NCBI GenBank assembly: GCA_022560025.1 | Contig: JAFISE010000016.1 | Span: 186,001 to 250,000, forward strand | Direction: 5' to 3' | DNA: 64,000 nt | From: Stagonosporopsis chrysanthemi | Taxonomy: Eukaryota; Ascomycota; Dothideomycetes; Pleosporales; Didymellaceae | Part shown: in pieces, positions 1 through 10,755 of the stretch | Layout of the letters: each line of letters begins with the position of its first letter | Position numbering within the stretch: the stretch's first letter is position 1 | The notes under the pieces: model-generated | Seen by the model: only the letters and a program-made list of their open reading frames with translations | What the model was told of the DNA's origin: nothing | Database searches by the model: none | Position numbers and translations under genes: made by a program

Positions 1-601
1 GGGGGCCGAGGATTGGTTTTTCAGTGGTGTATATGTGGAGGGTGGATCGCTCACTACGTCTGTTGTTAGTCCGAAGTAAGTGTCTCGGAAACGGCAGCTG
101 TTGGGGAGTGCGAGGATCGTCTGATGACTCCAAATGTGTATACTCGCTACTACGAAGGGATGATGTGGATGATGAGATAGTCACCGTGGTGCATATCCTT
201 CAAACTATCTCACAGCGGTCTGCGGTCGATGTCAGACTATTTTCCTGTTCTCTTACTCTTGTTCTTGCCGTGGCATGATCGCCATTTGAGAGTGTGGTCT
301 CGAAGCTGTCAACTTCTCAACTTTTCACCAGAACCGTGTCGTTTCAAGAGCCTATGAGAGATTTTTTTTCAGCGTCTTCTGACGGCAGAACAATGGAGTG
401 ATGATGTGAAAGGAACTAGAGACCCTGAGCGAGCCAGTGGGGCGGGCCCGTGGTGTTGCTGTGGTTACGTCACAAACACTTTCTTGTCTGCCTGCTTTCA
501 CGAACAGCCGCCTTATCCTTGTCGCGATTTCCTTCCTGCACCCATACGTGTCGCTTTGATTGGCACTCACCTGTCAAACGACTACCGACCACCGACCAGA
601 C
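1..601. other. Left edge and upstream region of the Src1 gene
   Basis: No convincing gene is seen. The open frames here start at GTG or TTG codons and resemble nothing known. A frame running into the Src1 gene from 560 begins with TTG, so the ATG at 602 is taken as the true start. Confidence 0.5.
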
Positions 602-2731
602 ATGGCCGACGCTCGCGGGGAATACTGGTACTTTGAGCCCGGTGTCGATTCGAACAAGATAACGGTCCCCGAGCTGCGCAGCATCTTGCTGAAGCATGGC
701 GTCGGCTACCCATCGTCAGCCAAGAAGCCGCAGCTGGTGGCACTCTTCAACGAGTCTGTAGCGCCCCAGGCGGCCCAGGTCCAGCGGTCACACGCCCGCA
801 CGAAGCGCACCACGCGCGGCATCGTCGATGTACCGTCAAGCTCGAATAGCACCGTTGACGACTTCGAGGACGAGACACTGGTTGCCCCAACGCCTGCGAC
901 CCGGCGCACCGCACGCCGCACGACTCGCGCAAGAACCGAGGACGCCGAAGATGCAGTTTCCGTCTCGCGCACAAAGACGCCGTCACGTGCTGTGCCCGCA
1001 AAGCATAGCAGGGCGCTCGAGCCGGAGATCGATGAGCGCCCGGCCGCCAGACGCACCCGCAAGAGTGTGACTCCGGCAGTCAAGGAGCCCACTCCCGATC
1101 CAGAGACGTGGCACCGCAGCGGCCCCGAGAGCCCTTTCACGCAAGACAACCCCTTCCAGAGTGGCAGCTCGCCAGCAGTCCCCGACACAACAGCGCGCGA
1201 CAAGAGCAGAAGGCGGACGCTGGGGGCTGAGGTCAAGCAGAGGCGCAAGAGCGATGCGTACCGCCGACGGACGGTGGAGCCGAACGCCGACCAGTATGAC
1301 GAAGGTATTGTGGTGCCCTCGCGCAAGACGTTCGACATGGCAGCTTCACACGGCCAAGAGGAGGAACACGAGAGCACTGACGCCGGCGAGGAATTCACCG
1401 CGGAAGAGCAGTTGGAGCTCGTGCGCGAGCGCGCGAAGAGCGGAGAGGTCGACATCCTGCCGCCTCGCAGACGTAAGCAGTCTTCGAAGGCAACTGGGAC
1501 ACTCAAGGCCTTCTCGGCTACTCTACTCCTCACGACTGCGGCTGTTTTCGGTGGTGTCTGGCGACAAGAGAAGATCGAAGTGGGCTTCTGTGGTATTGGA
1601 AGGGATGCCACAAGCCTTGCTGGCCTGGACATACCAGAATGGGCCGTCGATGTCCTTCCGCAATGCGAGCCTTGTCCGCCACACGCGCAATGCTACAGAG
1701 GACTGGAGCTCACGTGTGATCGCGATTTCATCCGTAAAGATCATCCACTGTCACTGGGCGGTTTGATCCCTCTGCCCCCTACGTGCGAACCGGACAGCGC
1801 GAAGACGCGCAAGGTCACAGCCGTTGCCAACAAAGCAGTGGAGATCCTTCGAGAGAAGAGGGCTCAATACGAGTGCGGCGAGCCAGATGCAGAGGGTAAA
1901 CCCGTTGAGACGCCCGAGGTCGCTGAAGAAGAATTGAAGCGGACCCTGGCTTCTCACACGCAGAAAGGCATGACCGACAAAGAATTCAACGAGCTATTTG
2001 ACCGAGCTTTCCCTGAGACCGTTCTGCGAGACGAGGTGGTAGAGAGTACTGACGCGTAAGTACTGTCCTTTGTAGCCCCAACCAGTCATGCAACCTTTCT
2101 GACGTAGAACTGTACTAATCAGTCCTCTTCCCGTGGATGCAGAACTACCGGACAACGCACACTCTCTTCAACCTCGCTCGCGAAGCTCTCCCTCATCTGC
2201 AGCGCCAGAAGATCCGTCGTCCAATCTTTTGAACGACATCTTCTCCAAATTGTGATTTTCTTCCTGCTTGTCGCTTCTGGCTCGTACGGCAGATACTCAT
2301 ACACCACTAGCCGAGCAATGGAAGCCCGCGCAAAGCATCTCGCTAGCGAAGTCTTCGACAGGCTTGCAAACCATGCAGCACTCAGCCATCAGGAGCCCGG
2401 TGCATACCCCGAGCGCGGAGTGAGCATGGCGCAGCTGCGAGATGATGTCCTTCGCAACGAATTCTCCTCATCGCGTCGGAAGAAGCTCTGGGAGAGGGTT
2501 CAGAAGAAGGTCGAGTTCAACTCAAACGTGCGTGCAGCAGTCAGAACTGCAAACAGTGGCGATGTGGCTCGTATGTGGGAGTGGATTGGTCCCATGCATC
2601 TGATCGAAGATGGCAGGAGTACCGGCAAGCGCGAGAGTGGCCGCTTCAGCATTGAAAACACGCCATCAACAGTTTCGAAGCAAATAATGAGGGAGAAGAA
2701 GTCCTGGGACGATGGGCGCCCTGTGTATTAG
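602..2731 (+). CDS. src1: Inner nuclear membrane LEM-like protein Src1/Heh
   Basis: This protein anchors chromatin, including rDNA and telomeres in yeasts, to the inner nuclear envelope. Two exons (602-2055, 2143-2731) with an 87-nt intron encode 680 aa. A HeH (LEM-like) helix-extension-helix lies at about residues 14-48 (ITVPELRSILLKHGVGYPS). A long Arg/Ser-rich nucleoplasmic stretch follows, then a first membrane segment at about 299-320. A lumenal part with CGIG, CEPCPPHAQC and CDRDF comes next, with a second membrane segment at about 517-537. The C-terminal Man1/Src1 domain contains LRDDVLRNEF and MWEWIG. The first exon alone reads open to 2059, but the C-terminal domain is restored in frame only by splicing at 2056 (GTAAGT). 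The start is the ATG at 602, which matches the family N-terminus. The assignment rests on domain order and motifs. Confidence 0.93.
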
Positions 2732-3236
2732 ATAGAAACAGCTGTGATTTTGAGGATCTTAAAGGTTATAGACTGGAGGTCATGGGCGTTGTGGCGGCTC
2801 GCTTTAATTCGCATGATACCACCTTGTTATATCATTTCGCTTCCTTCGTCGATCCAGTCAATGTACTGAAAACAAAATGTTCTACAGAAATGATCCTTAA
2901 CGCTGAAGAGGTTTTGGAGGCTTCTGATACTCATAGCTAAGCATATCGCGTCGAGCAGCTATCTTACCTCGCCTCCACACCATCAGAAAGATCGTCACAG
3001 GGTAAGAACGTTTGCTAGAGCCAGATCGGTATGTTTAACTTCTACGCACTATTGTCGTCCTTGAGCTTGCAGCTGTTCGTTGAACGTCAACTGGTCCGTG
3101 CACAATGAACGCACTTGCCTTGGCTTTCGCTAAGCGAACTAGCGCGCACACTTTCGTGGGCCAGAGGGAAGGAGCAAACATCACCACATCCGCCAACCCG
3201 TCGCCCTCACTAACCGACAGACAAAAATCAGTCAAG
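2732..3236. other. Intergenic, Src1 3' side to eL42 promoter
   Basis: Nothing coding is recognised. The right end holds the upstream region of the eL42 gene; no clear TATA or operator motif could be assigned. Confidence 0.5.
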
Positions 3237-4197
3237 ATGGTGAGTGCAGTCATGTCCAAACTTTACACCGAGGAAGCCGCGCGCGCAGTATGAGTGAACA
3301 ACGACACCGCAAAACGACTTTTCGATGACGAACACGACCGAAGCGAGCGCACGCAACTCGAGACCGACTATCGCACCGCCAGCTGAGACGTACATGCACG
3401 AGGGGGCACTGGCTACAGCTTGCAAGGGAGGATTGTCGCATCTGTGGTTGGAAAATATGTGTTGGATGGCGAAGCCGCTGGTTGGTCTCGAAGATTTTGA
3501 GCGGCGATGGCCCCATACTGGCTCGTAGCCATGCAAGTGACTACAACGCCTCTGCTGTTGTTTGACACGAACTACTCGAGTCCAAATAACAGGAGAATCG
3601 TCCTCAACGACAACGAACGCTCGATGCTGTACGACTTCGCATACCGCCTATTACCGAATGATCGCCACCACACAACCATATCGTCCTGTTCACTCATACT
3701 GCACGCCAAGGCTCTTTTTATAGATGATGTCGAGGACACGCAATTGGCGACGGACATGCGCTGACAAGATCCGTTCAGGTCAACGTTCCCAAGACCCGCC
3801 GTACCTACTGCAAGGGCAAGGACTGCAAGAAGCACACCCAGCACAAGGTCACCCGTTAGTAACCCGCAATCGAGGCCATACCATACACATACTGAACCTG
3901 CGCAGAGTACAAGGCTGGCAAGGCTTCTCTGTTCGCCCAGGGTAAGCGTCGTTACGACCGCAAGCAGTCCGGTTACGGAGGTCAGACCAAGCCCGTCTTC
4001 CACAAGAGGGCTAAGACCACCAAGAAGGTCGTTCTCCGATTGGAGTGCACAGCTTGCAAGACCAAGGCACAGGTACGATCGGCACAAAATGATTGCAGCG
4101 CACACGGCTAACAACAAAACAGCTCGCCCTCAAGCGATGCAAGCACTTCGAGCTCGGTGGTGACAAGAAGACCAAGGGTGCCGCCCTTGTCTTCTAA
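3237..4197 (+). CDS. rpl42: 60S ribosomal protein eL42 (L44e)
   Basis: This is a component of the large ribosomal subunit near the E site. Four exons (3237-3239, 3779-3854, 3906-4072, 4123-4197) give 106 aa beginning MVNVPKTRRTYC and ending KGAALVF, nearly identical to fungal eL42. The zinc-binding cysteines are in RTYCKGKDC and LECTACK. The first coding exon is only the ATG; the donor GTGAGT follows at once and intron 1 is 539 nt, ten times longer than its neighbours (51 and 50 nt). Residue 56 is proline (GGQTKP), the form associated in yeasts with cycloheximide sensitivity; glutamine there confers resistance. No snoRNA could be established in the long intron. Confidence 0.96.
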
Positions 4198-4619
4198 GCG
4201 TGTCTCTTTCTCTCTCTTTTGCTGGGCCTTCGGCGTAGTCTTCAGGCGGACGGGATGGACGGCTTTCCCAATCGACTCATGCTATGCATCAATGCAACGA
4301 AATGAAAGCGGAGTGATACGGAGCAGCTGGGGATGAACAGGTTGCTACCCACGAATTCAACGGATTGTAACCAACATTTGCATCAAATCGAGCTCGATTG
4401 AAAGGACCTGTTCGTGTACACATGCGTGATATAAGTGTTCGTAATGTAATGTGTCTTGTAGCAGAGCTGTCCATTCTTTTGCAATCAGGGTGGAAACCAC
4501 ATCCCGTCGGCTGCCCCTCCCCCACCAAACGCGCTTGACGCACGCCTTATCGACCTTCACTTTCGTAGTTATATTTACCGCGTGAGTCAAATACTTTTCA
4601 ACATCTATCCCGCCTCACA
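4198..4619. other. Intergenic between eL42 and ketopantoate reductase
   Basis: No gene or repeat is seen in this stretch. It should hold the eL42 terminator and the promoter of the next gene. Confidence 0.5.
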
Positions 4620-5761
4620 ATGACTGACAGCCAGAAGAAGACGGTTCTCGTCATTGGCGCAGGCTCCGTCGGCACAATTGCTGCATTGAACCTGGAAGTC
4701 GGCGGCCTTGCCTCAGTCACTGTTGCCCTGAGATCAAACTACAACACCGTCAAGGATCAAGGTTACACGATCGAAAGCTGTGATCATGGGTCGTTGAAAG
4801 GATTCAGACCTAGTGTTGGTGTGCTCATCCCCAGCCCCAACATGAGTGGAACCATCAGGACAGCCTCTAACCCACCACAGTCCGCAACACCATCCCAGAT
4901 GTCATCGCCGAGGGTCTTCCGCCGTACGATTATATCGTTATCTGCACTAAGAGCGTGCCGGATGTTGGATCAACCACACTTGACCTCGTTGCTCCCGCTT
5001 TGCCGGAAGACAGCACTTACACTACCCTGGTCCTCCTCCAGAACGGCCTGAACATCGACAAACCCTTTCTGAAGGCACGTCCTCAGACCGCCCTACTTTC
5101 TGGAGTATCCCTTATTGGTAGTGCTGAGCCGTCTCCGGGTCATGTTATCCAAAACGAGCCCGACCGGCTGTTCATTGGCGCATTCCCCCATCCCTCCGTT
5201 GACGGCAAGATGGCAGCAGCTCGAGCCCAGCAATTCGTGGCCTTGTATTCTGCAGGCGGTAAAACGGATTGCAAATACTCACCTGACGTCCTGCATGACC
5301 GTTGGCGTAAGCTGGTCTACAATGCATGCTTGAACCCAATTTGTGCCATTACTGGTGTGGACTCGGGCAGGATCAGACTCGCGGATGGTGGGTTGGACGG
5401 GTTGGTTCGACCGGCAATGAGAGAGATTGTTGCAGCTGCAAAAGCTGTAGCACACGTCGAGCTCGAAGAGGACGTGGTGGAGAAGGTGATCAATACCGAC
5501 CCGCTGGAAAGCTGGGCGAAGCCGAGCATGCAACAGGACCTCGAGAAGGTACGTTCGTAACTTCAAGATTCACAAATCAGAATAGCTAATATCAGACAGG
5601 GCAACTTCATTGAGTTCGAGAACCTGCTTGGAGAACCGCTGCGCGAGGGCAAGAAAGCCGGTGTCCCCATGCCAACACTGGAGGTCCTCTACCAGCTTGC
5701 ACGAGCAATTCAGTGGCGCACGAAAGAAGCTAAAGGCATCATTCGCCTGCCTGGACAATAG
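4620..5761 (+). CDS. Ketopantoate reductase family (ApbA/PanE) oxidoreductase
   Basis: This is a likely NADPH-dependent 2-dehydropantoate 2-reductase or a family member with another 2-oxoacid substrate. The N-terminal Rossmann motif is VLVIGAGSVG (residues 9-18). VICTKS follows, then VLLQNG, and the C-terminal catalytic helix has RWRKLVYNACLNP with the family lysine, followed by AITG. Three exons are needed. Intron 1 ends at 4880 after a CTAAC branch; its donor is 4813 or 4819, both keeping frame and differing by two residues. Intron 2 is 5549-5599. The last exon (5600-5761) ends RLPGQ. The length is about 357 aa. Fungi carry several paralogues, so the pantothenate role is inferred, not shown. 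Confidence 0.87.
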
Positions 5762-6120
5762 CGTGGTGCGCTGCGAACGATCGGAGAATTCACCCTGATC
5801 AATTCCCACGTCCATACTCTGTACCTGCTTCCCACGTCATCAGCTCACGCAGACCAGACTCGGGAATAGCACGCGCCAACGAAGCGACTTCCACATCCAG
5901 CAACTTGGCTTCCCTTTCCAGCAATAGTTATGGTGGGTACCATATCAGCATGCGACTTCCTACATACCTCAGTTCTCAGGTCGCACAGCTTGTCTCGGCA
6001 CCACCACTCCCTTCACACGTGCAGTGCTATACTTAACCTACATTTCCCCTCCCCTCTAAACGCTTCAACCACCTCAAAACAAGTCTTTGTCATCTCCGTA
6101 CAGCCAGCTGTCTCGCCATC
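5762..6120. other. Intergenic, promoter of the small secreted protein gene
   Basis: No gene is seen. The last 100 bases before 6121 are rich in C and T, as is common in fungal 5' leaders. Confidence 0.4.
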
Positions 6121-6407
6121 ATGAAGTTCACATCCCTCCTCTTCACCATCTTCGCCTCTGTGGCGGTCGCAACCCCCTGCCCCACCTCAACCTCAACCAC
6201 GCCGTATTTGCCATACCCCACCAAAGATGTTGAGCGCTGCACGCGCATCTGCGCTGCGGAGCCGATACTGAATTGTGGTGGGCAGAACTTGGTGCGTGGT
6301 GGATCACATGATGAGAAGGAGAGTGTGCTAACAGGGTGCAGTATACGAAGCAGTTCGGTAGTTGTTGGGCGTGCTGCCAGAAGGTGGCTGTACCGGATGA
6401 AGTGTGA
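6121..6407 (+). CDS. Small cysteine-rich secreted protein
   Basis: I do not recognise the family. Two exons (6121-6291, 6342-6407) with a 50-nt intron (GTGCGT donor, GTGCTAAC branch, CAG) encode 78 aa. The N-terminus is a clear signal peptide (MKFTSLLFTIFASVAVA, cleavage near residue 17-18). The mature chain of about 60 residues has seven cysteines (20, 40, 44, 52, 65, 68, 69), the last three in GSCWACCQK. The unspliced frame runs on for 206 codons but becomes low quality after the donor, whereas splicing ends cleanly at a TGA. Size, secretion and cysteine content fit a fungal effector-like or surface protein; no activity can be named. Confidence 0.68.
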
Positions 6408-6845
6408 AAGGTGGAAGGCGAGGGGTGAGGGTGCGATAGGGTTGAGAGTGTTGTGCGAAAGGTGGATTGATGAGCATTGTGTCTGTTTGGCTGCGCGGAG
6501 TAGCTTGAGTTCGGGCTTGCTGAAGGGCGAATTCAGAGCTTCGTGCGTCAGAGTGATTAGAAATACACGTGTGATCTATCTTTGTTTCCTCTTGCCCTTG
6601 CGTGGTTGCGGTGTACTTGGCATCAATATCGGTGTATATCTCGGGCTACACGTTCTGCCCTGGGTCACTGTTCTAGTTTTAATCGAACAAAGTCATCGGC
6701 AGTGTTGGTGGAGTTTTCAAAAGGCTTTCTCTGGCCACTAAGACCTGGAATATGTGCCCTCTCTCTTCAATCACTTAGGCGCGAAACTCATCAGGTACCA
6801 TCTATGGAGAAGACCGCTAACACGACAGACTCTGTGTGCAAACTT
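6408..6845. other. Intergenic between convergent genes
   Basis: This holds the 3' ends of the secreted protein gene (+) and the ankyrin gene (-). Open frames here are the non-spliced continuation of the former and are not believed to be coding. Confidence 0.5.
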
Positions 6846-7556
6846 TCAGCTTACAACGCAACCCTTATCACTCGTCCACTTCTCCACCATCGCCACTACA
6901 TCCTTATTCCCCGTGCCCTCAGCCTCGCTTTTCAAGTACTTAGCATCATCCGCGTCCCCCTTGAACCCCCTATCCATAAATAACTTAATGACATCAACCC
7001 GCTCACACACCACCGCCTGCCGCATCGCCAGCGTCGAAACCCTTGCACCCTTATCCACCATCGCCTCAATCACACCCAGTGTCTGGCCCCCAAAAATCGC
7101 ATTACACAGCGTCCGCGGGAAGTATCCAGCCTCGAGATCGGCGTCATGCTCAATCAACCACAGCAGCAACGGCGTGATTTTCTCAGCCGGCTGTTCGCAC
7201 GCTTTGGTCACGAAGGTGTCGGTATGGCCATCCCATTCGAACGAGACAACGTAGGGGTCATAATCATAGAGCGCTTGTAGAATGTCGAGGTTTGGGTGTT
7301 GTAGCAGCGCTGATATGGTTTCACTGGTGAATTGCACTTTGCGCGTGGAGTAGGTTTTGAGGATGAGAGATACGATGTCGAGGTGGCCGTGTGTGATTGC
7401 TGCGGTAAGCATGGAGTTCGCAGGTGGTATCGCCGAGGGGGAGGATGTATAGACCGGGTCGGAGCCTGGGATGTTGTTCGCCTCGAATAGTTGTTGTAAT
7501 GCTGTGGCGTCCCCGGAAGTGCATGCGTCAAGTATTTGCTGGCTTTGCGAAACCAT
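6846..7556 (-). CDS. Ankyrin-repeat protein
   Basis: This is a single-exon 236-aa protein starting at the ATG 7556 (MVSQSQQILDACTSGD). Degenerate ankyrin repeats fill most of it: ILDACTSGDATALQQLFE, LTAAITHGHLDIVSLIL, LLQHPNLDILQALYDYD, LCNAIFGGQTLGVIEAM and RQAVVCERVDVIKLFMDRG. There is no signal peptide, membrane segment or catalytic domain. Such short stand-alone ankyrin proteins are abundant in filamentous fungi and act as protein-binding modules. The partner is unknown. Confidence 0.85.
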   Translation of the reverse strand: MVSQSQQILDACTSGDATALQQLFEANNIPGSDPVYTSSPSAIPPANSMLTAAITHGHLDIVSLILKTYSTRKVQFTSETISALLQHPNLDILQALYDYDPYVVSFEWDGHTDTFVTKACEQPAEKITPLLLWLIEHDADLEAGYFPRTLCNAIFGGQTLGVIEAMVDKGARVSTLAMRQAVVCERVDVIKLFMDRGFKGDADDAKYLKSEAEGTGNKDVVAMVEKWTSDKGCVVS

Positions 7557-8670
7557 TGTGCCGTGCGAAAAGCTCCTTATGATAGATGTCTCGAGTATGG
7601 TGCGCGTTGCCTGGCTTCAATATTTAGGTAGCTGGAAGCAGGAAGGTTGAACAAGCGTAGATAGCTCAAGATGTCTCGAGTCGAGCAAGAAGGTGACTGA
7701 AAGACAAGTAAGCAGTGATATGTCTCTGTCTAAGTACATGTAAGCGTCTCCGTTCTACTGTAATGGGATCCCTTCGGCGAGGAGCTCCCCAAGATGTGAA
7801 TGCAGCCTGTGCCAAGCCTCCGAATGAGGCTTAGCTCCGCAGTCTGATCGTGAGGCACAGTTGCCTTCAGGCCCCCAGGCTCTCATACAACACAACACGG
7901 ACACCGATAGAGTCAGCAATGAAGCCTCACCAACGGTTGTGATGTCCGTGATACTCCATACCTAACTCGGCAATGAACACATGGCCGTCATGGGTCTGCA
8001 CACGTGTGACGCACTCCGCAGCCAGATTGAGCGTCCACGATCCACCACGATGCAGCACTGAGGTTCTCTCTTCATTTACTAATCCGCGTGGCATTGGTAT
8101 TACACAAACATGAGTCAGTAGGGGACACACCACGCACACAATACCTAAGGAGAAAGGGCTTGTGATTGGGATACTGTCATTTCACTTCTCTCAGGCTTTG
8201 ACAGCTCTACCACCAGGTGCCTCAAGACGCGAACAATCGATCACTCAGGTACAAGGACTTGCAAGTTTCGATTCTACCGCAAGGGCTGGCTTGGCAGGCA
8301 CCAGTATGGGCCTGAAATCCGTTTTCCGAAGGAGCATCGAACAGTAGGGCTAGCCTGGGGGGTCTCTCGACCCGAACACCGACCCTTCACCATTGATCCT
8401 ACTCATATCTGGTCTGTGTACTGACAATGACTCGAAGGTTTCTGCGACTGAACGGACTCGTGCTTTTCCCTGCAATTCAACCATGTGCTCAAATGCATAA
8501 GAATATAAACAAGGACCTTTGCTTTGACTACATACCCATCACCACTCTTTCCTTCACTTTAGCACAGCAAGCAGGATCTTGCCAGCCTAACGCTCGTTCA
8601 TCATCATTTCTTGTGTCAATAGACTTCTCTTACACCACATACCTTTCCTATTCTCTACGAGCTTTCGAAA
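7557..8670. other. Intergenic, 1.1 kb
   Basis: No solid gene is seen. A 55-codon ATG frame on the minus strand (8094 down to 7927, starting MPRGLVNEERTS and ending GHHNRW) is coding-like but short and unrecognised; it could be a relic exon. The right end is the promoter of the secreted protein at 8671. Confidence 0.35.
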
Positions 8671-9612
8671 ATGACAACCTATGTTCTTGCACTTACGCTC
8701 GGCCTCCTAGCCAACAACGCAATAGCAGGTTGCATCCCGTCTAAGACGGCGCCCTGCGAGGTTGGCGCGCAATGGCTGAACAAATGTCCCAATGGCATGC
8801 CCAAGAAGTGGGCATGTTTGGATCCCAAGATTGACTTTCCTACTGTCGAATGCATAGTGGCTGACATTAAAGCCTGCGGAACCCTGGACAAAAACCCTGC
8901 CCTCTTCTACTCCTTCGGCGCCACCACTATTCAAGTACGCACCAAGGTCCGCGACACGTTGAACCCACGACCGGTAATGTTTAACGACGCACTGCCGCAA
9001 GACTGGGACACCAAAGTCGCCGCCGAACCCCGCTTCGGCCTTACCCAAGGCAAGATAGCAGACCCGGGCTTCCAGAAACGCTACGATGCGTACGTCAATC
9101 GCTTTTCAGCCGCCATGGCAGAGGCAGCTCAAGGCGAAGTCATCGTCGTGACCAAGACGCGCGTCTCGCGCAACAAAGGCTCTGGCGCATACTCACTGCC
9201 CGACCCGGAAACGGTCGAGGAGAACAGATGGCGCCTGTACGAGTTCCCGGTCGCGCAGCGCAACAAAAAAGTGACGAGCATCGTCAGCTATGCACTGGAA
9301 GAAACCCCGCTGAAGAAAGTCGTCGACTTCCAGCCCGGCGTCAAGCAACCAGATCTGCCCATGCCGACTTTCCCTAACCCTCCGAAACCCGGTGCCCCTG
9401 CGCAACCGGCTCCTGTCCCTGGGCCGTCAAAACCTCGTCCTAATACCCCCCCTGGCTCCCCTAAGCCCGCGCCTGGCTCCCCAAAGCCCAGACCTGCTTC
9501 GCCTAAGCCTGCTGCCCCTGCTTCCCCCAAGAAGCCGACGTCTGGCAAGAAGCCTACGCGCAGCACGCGCGCAGAGCGTCGCGAGGAGATGCTGAGGGGT
9601 GCGCGGGCGTGA
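8671..9612 (+). CDS. Secreted protein with Pro/Lys-rich C-terminal tail
   Basis: This is a single-exon 313-aa protein of unrecognised family. Residues 1-19 (MTTYVLALTLGLLANNAIA) form a signal peptide. The globular part, about 20-220, has an N-terminal cysteine cluster (GCIPSKTAPCE, LNKCP, KWACLD, VECIVADIKACG). A conserved-looking core follows, with FYSFGATT, KRYDAYVNRFSAAMAEAA, EVIVVTK and WRLYEFP. Residues 225-290 are a low-complexity linker of PKP, PGSPK and PASPK units. The end is strongly basic (KKPTSGKKPTRSTRAERREEM). The tail could hold the protein in the cell wall. The function is unknown; the core may be a small extracellular enzyme or effector domain, but no catalytic motif is claimed. 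Confidence 0.78.
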   Translation: MTTYVLALTLGLLANNAIAGCIPSKTAPCEVGAQWLNKCPNGMPKKWACLDPKIDFPTVECIVADIKACGTLDKNPALFYSFGATTIQVRTKVRDTLNPRPVMFNDALPQDWDTKVAAEPRFGLTQGKIADPGFQKRYDAYVNRFSAAMAEAAQGEVIVVTKTRVSRNKGSGAYSLPDPETVEENRWRLYEFPVAQRNKKVTSIVSYALEETPLKKVVDFQPGVKQPDLPMPTFPNPPKPGAPAQPAPVPGPSKPRPNTPPGSPKPAPGSPKPRPASPKPAAPASPKKPTSGKKPTRSTRAERREEMLRGARA

Positions 9613-10755
9613 GCTGGACGTGATTACGGACCGTGACGGGGCGGGATGGCGTGTCTAAGCGGCGGTGGACGTCAAGTGGAAGACAGATAGCCGAACAAAG
9701 ACGGGGGGGGGGGGGGGCGCGGTGATCGAGTCGAAGTGGGGACGTTCTGGCTTGCAGAGCCAGTACAACTGCGTGTATTTTATCATTGATTCTGTCCGAC
9801 CAAGAGAAGGTGGTATTGCCCTACGATATCTGGAGATGGAGGACAGCGCTCTGTAGTGTAGTCGCGCATCGTTTTCTGTTCTCGGATTCGCTGTTTGAGT
9901 CACGCTGTATACAGTATACGTCCATTCAGCAGCCAGTAGTAGGAATCGCATAGTTTTCTGCTGTTCATCACAGCCGCTGTACTGTACTGTACTTTCTTGC
10001 TGCCTGTCCCTAGCCACTGCTTGTAGGTTGTAACTGATTTTTCAACTCTGCGGAGCCTGTGATGTGCGGGTGAGATTGCGTGGCGTGTGCCTACAATGTC
10101 GCTAGTCAATGAACGGCAAGACAGCCTTTCAAACGCAAGGAGCATGCACCACGAAGTCGAAGTCGAGGGTGATGATCGGGTATGTACACAAATATCTACA
10201 AGCATCTGCGCCGTGCCCCACGTCTCGAAGGACTTAGACCGGCGCATACACGCACGCTACAATCAACGAGCAAATCAAGGCAATATAAGGCATTGGCATC
10301 TTGTTTTGTATATTCAATCATCTACTTTGGCTCCTCCTTCTTCTTCTTGTTGTTGCTGTTCTTCTTGTTTACCACAACATCCGCGCCCACGCCCACCGTA
10401 TATCGTACAAAGAGTCAACATAGCAAACGACACAAGACACTCTTTACACCAACCGCTACGTTGCGTGGTGATATACAAACGCGTCGGAAAACCCAATATG
10501 CTGATCCAGATGCATGCTTCAACTCCAAATTTTTTGGGTATGACTGATGACGGATAACTTATGACTAAGGAAAATATTGCTCTGCTGTGCTGTGCTCGCT
10601 TGATGAGGTTCGTTCGTGAAATAGGTAGGAGATGATGAGACAACAGTGTACTAAAAGGTGATAATGCTGGTGTGAAGTGGCGGAGGACCGGGCTCCGCTG
10701 ATGATGCACAAGAATAGATGACGGAAACTCTTTTTGAAGACGCTTTGTCTGGGTC
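9613..10755. other. Intergenic between convergent genes, with a poly-G run
   Basis: No gene is recognised. It contains a run of 15 G at 9703-9717 and CT/TTC-rich stretches around 10330-10370. Long frames here are compositional. Confidence 0.45.
9703..9717. repeat. Poly-G homopolymer (15 G)
   Basis: An uninterrupted run of 15 G lies about 90 bases past the stop of the secreted protein gene. Its length may be a sequencing or assembly estimate. Confidence 0.8.

Noticed and set aside
602..1750. Long opposite-strand frames over the Src1 exon (such as 1632 down to 706)
   Set aside because: They are Ser/Arg/Ala-rich shadows of a GC-rich coding exon and have no family resemblance.
3240..3778. snoRNA in the long eL42 intron
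   Set aside because: The best candidate is one imperfect C box (ATGATGT near 3724) and a CTGA about 30 bases later. Spacing is too short and there is no terminal stem.
9703..9717. Poly-G run as a functional G-quadruplex
   Set aside because: A single homopolymer in non-coding sequence, whose length may be an assembly artefact.
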